From positions 310,001 through 374,000 of the forward strand of contig NZ_RBWS01000004.1 in the NCBI RefSeq assembly GCF_003627955.1: 64,000 bases of DNA. The letters are read 5' to 3'. Made by a program: the position numbers and the translations under genes. Positions 27,345-36,149 of the stretch are shown piece by piece. Under the pieces are notes generated by a model. The model had not been told where the DNA came from. It made no database searches and saw only the letters and a program-made list of their open reading frames with translations. Position 1 is the stretch's first letter. The number at the start of each line of letters is the position of its first letter. Origin of the DNA: Sphingobacterium puteale (GTDB lineage Bacteria > Bacteroidota > Bacteroidia > Sphingobacteriales > Sphingobacteriaceae).

Positions 27345-27376
27345 TTTGGTTATAAAATAGAATGGGGGTACTTTTG
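27345..27376 (+). promoter_or_regulatory. Bacteroidota-type promoter of the 291-residue protein
   Basis: TTTG (27345-27348) and TACTTTTG (27369-27376) match the -33/-7 consensus with a 20-bp spacer. The ATG at 27398 follows 21 bp later, which excludes the longer reading from 27362. Confidence 0.65.
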
Positions 27377-27397
27377 CCCAACGTTTTTAGCGCTGAT

Positions 27398-28270
27398 ATG
27401 AGAAAAATATTTTTGACGATTGGAGCACTTGCATTAAGTGTTTCGAGTTTACTTGCACAGGAAAATCCCGAGATAGGAAAAAGTATCTTTAAGCCAAAGA
27501 ATTTAAGGACAGAAAGTAATAAAGGGAAGTTTTTCTTTTTTTGGGGATATAACTTTTCTTCGTATGCAAAATCTGATATACATTTTACAGGTCCAAACTA
27601 TGACTTCATCCTCCATGATGTAAAAGCAGGAGATCGCCCGACGAAATTTGGATCGACTTATTTTGATCCCAGTCGTTTGACTATTCCACAATTTAATCTG
27701 CATTTCGGTTATTACATCAAGGACAATTACTCCATTTCCCTGGGCTGGGATCATATGAAATATGTTGTGGATATTCCACAGCAGGTTAAGATCACAGGTT
27801 ATATTGGTGATGAAATCTCAACTCCTGGCATACCGACCGGAAATCGTGCGGGACAATATAATGGCGAAAAGATAACCGTGGATTCTGCCATGCTAACTTT
27901 TGAACATACGGATGGCTACAATTTTGCTTCGGTAGGGTTGGAGCGATATGATGATATCATCAACAACCGTAAAGGTCAACAGGTACTCACCATGGAGTCG
28001 GGTGTAGATGTAGGCTTATTGATCCCGCGTTCGGATGTGCACCTTTTTGGTGAAGGTGGTAACCATTTCTGGAATATTGCAGGATATGGTGCTTCTGCAA
28101 AAGTTGGTTTGCATTACCGTTTTTATAAAGGGCTTTACTTACAAGGAAACTTTAAAACAGGTTGGACAGATCTGTACAATATACGCACAACAGGTAGAAG
28201 AGGTGTGGACAAAGCAACGCAGCAGATCTGGTTTTTTGAAAATTATTGGGCTCTGGGCTTCAGATTCTAA
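27398..28270 (+). CDS. Outer-membrane beta-barrel-like protein, function unknown
   Basis: A 290-residue exported protein starting MRKIFLTIGALALSVSSLLAQ, a clear signal peptide. The mature part shows alternating aromatic/polar strands (FFFWGYNFSSYAKSDIHFTG, FNLHFGYYIKDNYSISLGWDHM, AKVGLHYRFYKGLYLQGNFKTGW) and ends in the aromatic ENYWALGFRF, the terminal-Phe signature of outer-membrane barrels recognised by BamA. No family was recognised. It is probably an outer-membrane protein of 10-12 strands. The start rests on the promoter at 27345-27376. Confidence 0.7.
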   Translation: MRKIFLTIGALALSVSSLLAQENPEIGKSIFKPKNLRTESNKGKFFFFWGYNFSSYAKSDIHFTGPNYDFILHDVKAGDRPTKFGSTYFDPSRLTIPQFNLHFGYYIKDNYSISLGWDHMKYVVDIPQQVKITGYIGDEISTPGIPTGNRAGQYNGEKITVDSAMLTFEHTDGYNFASVGLERYDDIINNRKGQQVLTMESGVDVGLLIPRSDVHLFGEGGNHFWNIAGYGASAKVGLHYRFYKGLYLQGNFKTGWTDLYNIRTTGRRGVDKATQQIWFFENYWALGFRF

Positions 28271-28291
28271 CGATCTCAATCTATAATATCT

Positions 28292-28326
28292 TAAGAATGG
28301 GGCTGTCAACAACAATCCCATTCTTA
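28292..28326. repeat. Inverted repeat after the beta-barrel gene
   Basis: AAGAATGGG and CCCATTCTT pair over 9 bp around 28293-28325, with a 15-nt loop. There is no T-run, so it is a weak terminator candidate lying between convergent genes. Confidence 0.45.
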
Positions 28327-28376
28327 GAATATATCCTTTGGGAAAAAAGATCATTTCATATTCAACCTGTGCATCC

Positions 28377-29213
28377 TTAAATATCGCTTAATTTGAATAT
28401 GTCCTTCACCCGGATTCCTTTCTCTGTATGTTGCAAGGTACAGCATTCGTTAATCGGATCATGTTCAAAGAAAAGAATGTATTCATTGTCGACAATTTCA
28501 TTCCAGTACGTATTTCGTTCTTCCATGGTGACCAACGGTCTCACATCATAGCCCATGACATAGGGAATGGGAATATGACCAACAGAAGGCAATAGATCTG
28601 CCATATAGAGTACCGTTTTTCCCTTATATTTAATCTGCGGCAACATCATCGCTTCAGTATGGCCATTGGCATACCGAATGCTGATATCCTTGCCAAAAGG
28701 ATTTTCAATATCTTCAACAAATTTTAACTGTCCGCTTTCTTGAATAGGAAGAATGTTCTCTTTCAGAAAGGATGCTTTTTCCCTCGGATTCGGGGCTGTA
28801 GCCCAAGCCCAATGGTCGGCATTGCTCCAAAAATTTGCATTTTTAAATGCCGGAGATAGTTTTTCACCTTCACGAACGATCGCGCCACCGCAATGGTCAA
28901 AATGTAAGTGTGTCAAGATGACGTCTGTGATGTCATTTCTTTCAAAACCTAGACTTGTGAGCGATTTGTCCAGTGTGGCATCACCGTGTAAATAGTAATA
29001 ACTGAAAAATTTTTCAGTTTGTTTGTCGCCCAGGCCAGTGTCTACCAACATTAATCTATTACTTTCTTCAATCAGGAGTAAACGGTTGCCCCATGTGCAC
29101 ATATTGTTGGAATCGGCCGGATTTGTTTTGTTCCATATGCTTTTTGGAACCACTCCAAACATCGCACCTCCATCCAATTTAAAGAAGCCTGTTTCTATTG
29201 CGTGTAATTTCAT
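28377..29213 (-). CDS. MBL-fold metallohydrolase
   Basis: A 278-residue cytoplasmic protein of the metallo-beta-lactamase fold. The metal motif HLHFDHCGG (HxHxDH) is intact and MLVDTGLGDK, ANGHTEAMMLP and LYMADLLPS supply further metal ligands (His and Asp). Size and motif order resemble AHL lactonase (AiiA/AttM-like) and other bacterial hydrolases of this group, but substrate is not assignable: quorum quenching should not be assumed. No signal peptide. It is monocistronic, convergent with the beta-barrel gene and divergent from pckA. Confidence 0.8.
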   Translation of the reverse strand: MKLHAIETGFFKLDGGAMFGVVPKSIWNKTNPADSNNMCTWGNRLLLIEESNRLMLVDTGLGDKQTEKFFSYYYLHGDATLDKSLTSLGFERNDITDVILTHLHFDHCGGAIVREGEKLSPAFKNANFWSNADHWAWATAPNPREKASFLKENILPIQESGQLKFVEDIENPFGKDISIRYANGHTEAMMLPQIKYKGKTVLYMADLLPSVGHIPIPYVMGYDVRPLVTMEERNTYWNEIVDNEYILFFEHDPINECCTLQHTEKGIRVKDIFKLSDI

Positions 29214-29400
29214 TTTATTAATATTTGTAAAGCTTGGAACAATTTACGAAAAATCTAAATCATAAGGACGGTACAGGAAGATATTGTGCTAAAAAAATAT
29301 GCTAAAAATTTTAATTTTTTTTATCTACATAAGTGTTTGGTAATGAGTAATTTGATTTTGTGTTTTTTATACAATAAGCCTGATTTTTAGATAATTAAGT

Positions 29401-29432
29401 TTTGTTTTTAGCGAAATTTGCCTTTAACTTTG
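29401..29432 (+). promoter_or_regulatory. Bacteroidota-type promoter of pckA
   Basis: TTTG (29401-29404) and TAACTTTG (29425-29432) match the -33/-7 consensus with a 20-bp spacer; the ATG follows 25 bp later at 29458. Confidence 0.7.
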
Positions 29433-29457
29433 GGCACATTTTAAAACAAACAAAAAT

Positions 29458-31074
29458 ATGAAAAAGGGTAACATTGGAAACGCGCCTGATTTGAAATATT
29501 TGAAAATTGATTATACAGGAAATGTATTTTATCAATTACCTGTTTCAGAGTTGGTCGAGCATGCGCTAGCGAATCAAGAAGGAAGACTATCTGATACTGG
29601 CGCATTGGCTGCTGATACGGGAAAATTTACTGGAAGATCCCCCAAAGATCGCTTTTTGGTGGAGGATTCCCTGACCAAGGATGCAGTATGGTGGGGGGAA
29701 ATCAATCAGCCCATGACTCCGGCTAATTTTGATGCATTATTTTCGAAGGTTGCAGCGCACTTGGGCAAGAAGACAATTTACGTGCGGGATTGTGCCGCAG
29801 GGGCAGACCCAGCTTATCAGTTATCCATCCGTGTGATTACAGAAACTGCCTACCAAAGTATTTTTGCAAATAACCTATTTTTGAGACCGGAGGTCGAAAT
29901 TGACAATCAACCGCAATGGTCCATATTAGCTGCACCAACATTGCTTATTGCTGATCCAAAGGATTATGGTATTCGCAACGAAAATTTTGTAGCAATCGAT
30001 TTTACAAGAAAAATAGTGCTGATTGCGGGTACTGGCTATACCGGTGAAATTAAGAAAAGTATTTTTTCCATTCTAAACTTTATTCTGCCATTTGAGCATA
30101 ATGTATTATCCATGCACTGTTCGGCAAATACCTCCAAGGATGGTAAAACGGCTTTATTTTTCGGCCTTTCCGGAACCGGAAAGACAACGCTATCAGCAGA
30201 TAAAAATAGGAAGTTGATCGGTGATGATGAACATGGCTGGAGTGAGAAGGGTATTTTTAATTTTGAAGGTGGTTGTTATGCCAAATGTGTTGGACTCACA
30301 GCAGAAAAGGAACCGGAGATTTATCATGCGATCCGTTTTGGGGCATTGCTTGAAAATGTAGTTCTGGACGAGTTTGATAGACCGGACTACGATGATATTA
30401 GTAAAACGGAGAATACACGGGTTTCCTATCCGATAGACTTTATGGAAAACGCTGAAATGTCCGGGGTGGGGAATGCTCCCGATAATATTTTCTTCTTGAC
30501 GGCGGATGCCTTCGGCGTATTGCCGCCGATTTCGTTGTTAACAGTAGATCAGGCGGTCTATCATTTTGTGAGTGGTTATACAGCAAAAGTAGCCGGTACT
30601 GAAGTAGGAGTAAAAGAACCTACTGCTGCCTTCTCTACCTGCTTCGGTCAGGCATTTCTACCTTTACATCCCGCTAGGTATGCCTCTTTACTGCGCGCTA
30701 AACTGGAGCAAAACCCAAACATTAAAGTATGGTTGGTTAATACAGGTTGGATTGCCGGACCATACGGTATCGGGCGTCGAATTAAACTAAACTATACACG
30801 TGCTTTGATCCGGGCGGCAATGGATGGATCGCTGTTAGAGTCCCGATTTAACAAACACGAGATCTTTGGATTGGACTATCCAACAAGTTGCGGTGAATTT
30901 ATTCCTGAACAGATTCTGGACGCTAGAGGGTTATGGAATAATAATGAAGCTTATGATATGCAAGCCAGGCGTTTAGCAAAACTGTTCATTCAAAACTTCG
31001 AAAAATTTGACGACGAAATGCCTGCTTCGGTGCAGATGGCCGGTCCTAAAATTCCTACGACAGTGCTCGTATAA
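29458..31074 (+). CDS. pckA: Phosphoenolpyruvate carboxykinase (ATP)
   Basis: A 538-residue enzyme that converts oxaloacetate and ATP to PEP, CO2 and ADP, the first committed step of gluconeogenesis. Family features: the P-loop FGLSGTGKTTLS, the Mg/Mn ligand segment LIGDDEHGW, FEGGCYAKC and the substrate-binding GRSPKDRFLVED near the N-terminus. The length (about 540) is that of the ATP-dependent, not the GTP-dependent, enzyme. It has its own promoter and terminator. Together with the upstream aconitases it links the TCA cycle with sugar synthesis. Confidence 0.96.
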   Translation: MKKGNIGNAPDLKYLKIDYTGNVFYQLPVSELVEHALANQEGRLSDTGALAADTGKFTGRSPKDRFLVEDSLTKDAVWWGEINQPMTPANFDALFSKVAAHLGKKTIYVRDCAAGADPAYQLSIRVITETAYQSIFANNLFLRPEVEIDNQPQWSILAAPTLLIADPKDYGIRNENFVAIDFTRKIVLIAGTGYTGEIKKSIFSILNFILPFEHNVLSMHCSANTSKDGKTALFFGLSGTGKTTLSADKNRKLIGDDEHGWSEKGIFNFEGGCYAKCVGLTAEKEPEIYHAIRFGALLENVVLDEFDRPDYDDISKTENTRVSYPIDFMENAEMSGVGNAPDNIFFLTADAFGVLPPISLLTVDQAVYHFVSGYTAKVAGTEVGVKEPTAAFSTCFGQAFLPLHPARYASLLRAKLEQNPNIKVWLVNTGWIAGPYGIGRRIKLNYTRALIRAAMDGSLLESRFNKHEIFGLDYPTSCGEFIPEQILDARGLWNNNEAYDMQARRLAKLFIQNFEKFDDEMPASVQMAGPKIPTTVLV

Positions 31075-31095
31075 AAGTAGCGCAAATTTCGCAAG

Positions 31096-31139
31096 AAAAT
31101 ACTTCCGGAAAGGGGCTCTCTTTCTGGAAGTATTTTTTT
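31096..31139. terminator. Bidirectional terminator between pckA and ppk2
   Basis: AAAATACTTCCGGAAAG pairs with CTTTCTGGAAGTATTTT (one G-T) around a 7-nt loop, with T on the right and A on the left, suiting both convergent genes. Confidence 0.8.
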
Positions 31140-31149
31140 CAAAGATTTG

Positions 31150-31959
31150 CTAATCATGTTTTTTGACAAAAGAATCCAGCTTCTCCTGTTCATTGCCAAC
31201 AATTACGTTGATAAGTATCCGAAAGGCAGCCAAACGAGCTTTCTTTTTATTGTCATTGTCGATTTCAAACCAAGGTGATTTTTTTGTGCCTGTTGTTTTA
31301 AATAGGTTTTCAATATAATTGGTGTAAATATCCCATTTTTCTTGAGCCTGCTGATCTAATACTCCAATTTTCCAACGTTTTAAAAAGTCTTCTTGTCTTT
31401 CTTTCAGCCGTTCAGCCTGTTCTTCCTTACTGATGCTCAAAAACAGTTTGATCAGGATAATTCCATCATCAATCAATTGTTTTTCAAATTCCGGGGCCTG
31501 TTTCATGAATAATTCATGCTGTTCTTTGGTACAGAAATCAAATACCGGTTCTACCACAGCGCGATTATAGTAACTTCGATCGAAGATTACCATTTCTCCT
31601 TCATTGGGCAAATGTTTGATATACCGTTGAAAGTACCATTGTCCATTTTCTTCAGGGGTTGGTTTCGGTAATGCTACAACACGTACCTTTTTTGGATTTA
31701 AATGTTCGGTAACCCGACCAATCGTACCACCCTTTCCAGCCGCATCCCTTCCTTCAAATATAATGACAACGCGTTTCCCTTTTTCAATAATATCATATTG
31801 TAATTTGAGCAGGGTGACCTGTAGATCATAGAGCTCTTGTTCATAGTCACAGACATCATTAAATTTTTTGATTTCCAAAATTTTATGCTGCTCTAAATAG
31901 TCAAGAACATCTTTGTTTTGACGGATTTTTTGAAGCTCTTTTAAATCGTATTCTGCCAT
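31150..31959 (-). CDS. Polyphosphate kinase 2 (PPK2)
   Basis: About 269 residues of PPK2 type, using polyphosphate to phosphorylate nucleotides (or the reverse). Walker A EGRDAAGKGG, the lid/Walker B segment VIFDRSYYNRAVVEPV and FLSISKEEQAERLKERQED are intact; the length suits the single-domain class I group, which often prefers nucleoside diphosphates. Start at 31959 (MAEYDLKEL) is favoured by domain position; an upstream ATG at 31986 adds nine residues. It is on the minus strand, convergent with pckA. Polyphosphate is a phosphate and energy reserve. Confidence 0.9.
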   Translation of the reverse strand: MAEYDLKELQKIRQNKDVLDYLEQHKILEIKKFNDVCDYEQELYDLQVTLLKLQYDIIEKGKRVVIIFEGRDAAGKGGTIGRVTEHLNPKKVRVVALPKPTPEENGQWYFQRYIKHLPNEGEMVIFDRSYYNRAVVEPVFDFCTKEQHELFMKQAPEFEKQLIDDGIILIKLFLSISKEEQAERLKERQEDFLKRWKIGVLDQQAQEKWDIYTNYIENLFKTTGTKKSPWFEIDNDNKKKARLAAFRILINVIVGNEQEKLDSFVKKHD

Positions 31960-32059
31960 AATATTGGTTTTATCAAGTTTATTCATCTAAAGTTAGCTAT
32001 AGAATTGTTAAAAAATGTCAAAATTCAAATAAATCCGACCAGCCAATGTAATATTGACG

Positions 32060-32185
32060 GAAACGCGAACGTTATAAAATAAAGCAATGAAAAAGGATGC
32101 TTTTAGTAGAAATTGACTTTTCATAAATTTAGGTTAATAATTGGTTAGGTAAGCTCGGAGTTCTCAACTTCGGGCTTTTTTTATA
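32060..32185 (+). ncRNA. Candidate small RNA, copy 1, ending in a terminator
   Basis: The segment TTTTCATAAATTTAGGTTAATAATTGG (about 32118-32144) precedes GCTCGGAGTT/AACTTCGGGC, a 10-bp stem with a CTC loop followed by T7 (about 32153-32183). It matches copy 2 at roughly three positions in four across about 85 bp. It lacks a start codon and a plus-strand gene upstream. Whether it is transcribed is unknown, and its 5' end is approximate. Confidence 0.45.
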
Positions 32186-32299
32186 CCTTCAAAACTGTTT
32201 GCAATTCATATGCGGATACTTTCCGATAGCCATGGTATGAACCTGTAGCTGGAATATACTCGTAATTGCACTTGATATTGTTTAAATGTTAAAAAATGT

Positions 32300-32430
32300 T
32301 AAAGAAATAGTGATTATATAATTAATTGAAACAAGTGTCGTTTTAATTACAAATACTTTTCATAAAATAGGTTAATATATGGCTAACGAAAGCTCAGAGT
32401 TCCCCACTCTGGGCTTTTTATTTTCACCTA
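32300..32430 (+). ncRNA. Candidate small RNA, copy 2, ending in a terminator
   Basis: The segment TTTTCATAAAATAGGTTAATATATGG (about 32357-32382) precedes GCTCAGAGT/ACTCTGGGC, a 9-bp stem with a TCCCC loop followed by TTTTTATTTT (about 32391-32425). Upstream both copies also share TGTTAAAAAATGT(C/T)AAA (near 32010 and 32287). Substitutions in the stem between the copies keep pairing (CGGAGT/ACTTCG against CAGAGT/ACTCTG). The 5' end is approximate. Confidence 0.45.
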
Positions 32431-32474
32431 TGACAATGGAGTAAATATTGTTTTCAGGGGCGGAATTCCAAGCA

Positions 32475-32513
32475 TAAAAAAGCCCTACATATAGGCTGTA
32501 GGGCTTTGCTATT
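32475..32513 (-). terminator. Terminator of smc
   Basis: AAGCCCTACA pairs with TGTAGGGCTT around a 7-nt loop, flanked by runs of A and T. It lies just past the smc stop (minus strand). Confidence 0.8.
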
Positions 32514-32537
32514 TTTTAATCTATATTTCTATATTTT

Positions 32538-35500
32538 TTAAGCCACTTCCCTTAAATCTACAGCAACAACACGTGAGACTCCCTGTTCTACCATGGTCAC
32601 ACCATAGATAATATCGGTGCTTGCGATCGTTTTCTTATTGTGTGATACAACGATAAACTGAGAGTTTTTGGAGAAATCACGAATGATATTATTGAATTTG
32701 TCAATATTGGTATCATCCAAAGGCGCATCTACCTCATCGAAAATACAGAAAGGTGCTGGTTTTGAAAGATATAGTGAAAATAACAATGCTGTTGAAGTCA
32801 AGGTTTTTTCACCTCCCGAAAGCTGATTGATTGATAACGGACGTTTTCCTTTTGGCTGAGCAATGATATCTATATCCGAATCTAACGGATTGCTTGGATC
32901 AGTCAGGACGAGGTCACAGCTGTCCTCTTCATTAAATAACGAACGGAACACTTTAATGAAATTGTCCCTTACAGCATTGAAGGTGAACATAAATTGCACT
33001 TTGGCGGTATCGTCGATTTCTTTAATTGTGGCCATTAAAGAGCCTTTTGCTTCGATCAGATCTGCTTTTTCCTTATTGATAAAATCATAGCGCTCATTCA
33101 TCTCATCAAAGGCTTCTTTGGCCATTAAATTAATCGTTCCAAATTCATCGAGCTGCTTTTTGAGTTTGCTGCATTTTGCCGCTAAGGTAGACTGATCTTC
33201 CGCAATTTCTGGTAGCTCTTCGCGCTCAATCAGATCTTTAAGTTCGATATTAAATTCTACGGACAGACGTTCTTTAAGCGCATTGAGGTCTATTTGTAAG
33301 GCTGTTTTCTTGTCCTTAATTTCACTGACAAGAAAATCACTCTGTTCTTTAGAACGACGGTGTTGTGTGAGTGAATCCTCCAGATTATTGATCTGTTGTT
33401 TGTCTGCGTAGTACCTTTCTTCCAGCTCCTTTAGACCATCTTCCAATGCAATCTTTTGCTCATACATCGCTATAAGGTCCTCATCTTCTTCGTCCTCAAA
33501 GGGAATTGTCGTTCGCAACGCTTCCTGTACTTCAACAAGTTCAATACTATTTCGCTCAATACGGATTTCATGATCATCTTTTTGAGTCTCCCTGAATTCA
33601 AGATCCTTGCTGATGTTGGAGACTTTATTTAATTGTTGATGATAACTAATGTTCTCCTGATTATAGGCGATGGATTTTTCATTCAAAATCTCCGAAATTT
33701 CATGGAATTGATCCTGTAATTCCGATAGCTCCGCCACACTCTGATCTTTTTGTATACGCAATTCCTGCAGTTGAGGTTCGGCAAGAGTAAGATCGGTTTC
33801 GATACCTGCGATTTTTTCCTGGATATCTCTTTTACGTAGCTGCGAATTGCTGATGAAAGACTGGTATTGCTCCTGTTTCGTTTTTACCGTGATCAGTTCA
33901 TTGTTAAGTCTATTGAGTTGAAAACGGAGTTCATCAATGCGTTCTTTTTGCGAGTTGCTGCGTAAAGCCTCCACGCGTGCTGTTTCGGCTGTTATCTTGT
34001 CTTCAAGTTTTGCAATCTCTTGATTGAGCGTTTTAATTTCCTGAGCGAGAACCTCAAGGTTTTTCGCTCTACCGATGCGTTTTCCCTCAAATAATCCGAC
34101 TGATCCACCCGAAAGTCCAAAATGATGTTTGGCATAGCGACCATTTTTTTGTAGAATCACTCGACCTGTTTCAGGTAGCTCTTGCTCCAGTTCCTTTTCA
34201 CCTTCCTGCTTTAATATATAGACATGCTGAAGGAGTAGGGTACAGAGGGCTTTATATTTTTCATCCACCGTGATCACATCCAGAGCAGGCATGAGATTAT
34301 TATTTGTAGGAATGGGAGAAGTAACCGCGGTATCAATTGCTTCCAATACGAAGAAATGAGCCCGACCTTTTGCGGCATCACTCAGTAACTGGATTGCTTG
34401 GACAGCATCTTGTTGTGTTTCGACAACATAATGGTTCATGATCGGTTCCAGGTAATTTTCAATTGCAACGCGATAGTCTTCCTGACAGAAGAGTACATCC
34501 GAGAACAGCGGTGGTTGCTTTTTCCAGCCTGCATTTTTCTTTAAAAACCGGATGGAATCCGGGAACCCCTCCAAGTTGTCAATAAGTGATTTTGTCAGGT
34601 TATATTCATTTTGTTTGGCATCAACTAACCTGAGGTCTTTCGCAAGCTGTGCTTTAAACTCCTCCACATTTGTCTGGCATTGAAGAATTTGCGCCTGTAA
34701 CCCTTCTTCTAGCTCATTGGCCGATTCATACTGTGCTTGTTGGGCCTCAACACGACCTTCCAATTCCGCTACAGCATTGTCAAATTGTACCAGCTCGGTC
34801 TCCTTTGCTTCGGTATCCGCGCTGTTGCGCACAGCTTCCTGAAGAAGGGCTTCTTTTTGAATGTTAAAAACAGCTAGATCTTTCTCCAGTTTATAAATTT
34901 TGGCCTGAAGTTCAGCATTACTTTTGTTGAAGATATCCAATTTGCCTTTAGCAGACTGCTGCTGACCGCGTAAGGCATCCACTTCAGATTTATTGGACTC
35001 CAGGTTGTCTTTTAATGAGTCAAGTTTATTCTGTTCATCAAACAACTCCTCATTTAACCTTTTTATCGTATAGAGAACGTGATTAAGTTGTTGTTTGTCG
35101 CTATTGATGTCTAGATTTAATCTGTTTTCTTTGTCCTGAAGATTTTTTACTTTCTCATTTTTGATCTTTTTTTCCGATTCATAGCCACGGATTTTGTTCA
35201 CAAATTCTTGAGTTGCCTTTTGCTGTACGGAAAGGTTTTTCTCCTGTTCCAAATTTACCTGACGCAATGACTGCAATTGCGTTTCTGCGTTCAGGATCAA
35301 TTCTTGAGAATTTGCGGCGTCTTTCTGAACTTTAGACTCCTGTGTTTGAAGCCGGTCAAGCTCTGTGGAAAAATCAGCAATTCTATAATAAGCGAGATCA
35401 ATGCTGCTTTGACGGTATTCTTGCTTGAGCAGGGTATATTTTTCTGCTTTTTTTGCTTGATTTTCTAACGATTTGAGATTTTTTGTGATCTCATAGAGTA

Positions 35501-36080
35501 GATCGTCTACGCGGCTGAGATCAGCTTCGGTATCTCTCAATTTCGCTAGTGTCTGTTTTTTACGCACCTTATATTTTGAGATTCCGGAGGCTTCCTCAAA
35601 AAGATTTCTACGCGAATTGTCTTTGTTGTTGATGATTTCATCAATCATTTTCAATTCGATAATGGAATAGCTATCCGCACCAACTCCCGTATCCAAAAAT
35701 AAATCCGTGATATCTTTTAAACGGCATTTTACGTCATTCAAACGGTATTCGCTATCGCCATTGCGGAATAATTTACGGGTGACCGTGACGGTTGAGAATT
35801 CCGTTGGGAGGATATTATTATTGTTGTTGAAGGTTAAGGAAACTTCGGCAAGATTGGCTGGTTTTCTATTTTTCGTTCCGTTAAAAATAATATTCTCCAT
35901 TTTATCAGAGCGTAGCATCTTTGTACTTTGTTCTCCAAGCACCCAGCGTATCGCATCCACTACATTAGACTTCCCACATCCGTTTGGTCCAACAATAGCG
36001 GTGACACCATCGTTAAAGTTGATCGTGATTTTGTCTCCGAAACTTTTAAATCCCTTTATTTCTAGTTTGGTTAACTGCAT
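32538..36080 (-). CDS. smc: Chromosome segregation protein SMC
   Basis: A 1180-residue SMC ATPase of standard length. Walker A GPNGCGKSN at 31-39, a first coiled coil (about 170-500), the hinge (about 515-650 with GFPDSIRFLKKNAGW), a second coiled coil (about 660-1010), the signature LSGGEKTLT and Walker B FCIFDEVDAPLDDTN near the C-terminus. With ScpA and ScpB (not in this window) it organises the chromosome by loop extrusion. The coiled coils are rich in E, K and Q as expected. It appears monocistronic; the DsbA-like gene upstream lies about 70 bp before its start on the same strand. Confidence 0.96.
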   Translation of the reverse strand: MQLTKLEIKGFKSFGDKITINFNDGVTAIVGPNGCGKSNVVDAIRWVLGEQSTKMLRSDKMENIIFNGTKNRKPANLAEVSLTFNNNNNILPTEFSTVTVTRKLFRNGDSEYRLNDVKCRLKDITDLFLDTGVGADSYSIIELKMIDEIINNKDNSRRNLFEEASGISKYKVRKKQTLAKLRDTEADLSRVDDLLYEITKNLKSLENQAKKAEKYTLLKQEYRQSSIDLAYYRIADFSTELDRLQTQESKVQKDAANSQELILNAETQLQSLRQVNLEQEKNLSVQQKATQEFVNKIRGYESEKKIKNEKVKNLQDKENRLNLDINSDKQQLNHVLYTIKRLNEELFDEQNKLDSLKDNLESNKSEVDALRGQQQSAKGKLDIFNKSNAELQAKIYKLEKDLAVFNIQKEALLQEAVRNSADTEAKETELVQFDNAVAELEGRVEAQQAQYESANELEEGLQAQILQCQTNVEEFKAQLAKDLRLVDAKQNEYNLTKSLIDNLEGFPDSIRFLKKNAGWKKQPPLFSDVLFCQEDYRVAIENYLEPIMNHYVVETQQDAVQAIQLLSDAAKGRAHFFVLEAIDTAVTSPIPTNNNLMPALDVITVDEKYKALCTLLLQHVYILKQEGEKELEQELPETGRVILQKNGRYAKHHFGLSGGSVGLFEGKRIGRAKNLEVLAQEIKTLNQEIAKLEDKITAETARVEALRSNSQKERIDELRFQLNRLNNELITVKTKQEQYQSFISNSQLRKRDIQEKIAGIETDLTLAEPQLQELRIQKDQSVAELSELQDQFHEISEILNEKSIAYNQENISYHQQLNKVSNISKDLEFRETQKDDHEIRIERNSIELVEVQEALRTTIPFEDEEDEDLIAMYEQKIALEDGLKELEERYYADKQQINNLEDSLTQHRRSKEQSDFLVSEIKDKKTALQIDLNALKERLSVEFNIELKDLIEREELPEIAEDQSTLAAKCSKLKKQLDEFGTINLMAKEAFDEMNERYDFINKEKADLIEAKGSLMATIKEIDDTAKVQFMFTFNAVRDNFIKVFRSLFNEEDSCDLVLTDPSNPLDSDIDIIAQPKGKRPLSINQLSGGEKTLTSTALLFSLYLSKPAPFCIFDEVDAPLDDTNIDKFNNIIRDFSKNSQFIVVSHNKKTIASTDIIYGVTMVEQGVSRVVAVDLREVA

Positions 36081-36149
36081 TTATACCAAATTTGTTTGTC
36101 GTTATAAGCTTGCGAAAATAGTAAATTAAACTAAAACTTTTTTCTTTCT

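Larger units (their letters stand above)
31987..32537. other. 551-bp gene-free region with two related hairpin-ended elements
   Basis: No ORF of substance. It contains two copies of a roughly 85-120 bp element, each ending in a plus-strand terminator (see the two ncRNA entries), and the smc terminator near 32475-32510. No plus-strand gene lies upstream that would need these terminators, because pckA has its own and ppk2 and smc run the other way. Confidence 0.7.

Noticed and set aside
32379..32444. A 21-codon ORF (ATG GCT AAC GAA...) overlapping the copy 2 terminator.
   Set aside because: Copy 1 lacks a start codon at the matching place (ATTGGTTAG), and the ORF runs through the hairpin and T-run; the repeat is better explained as RNA structure.
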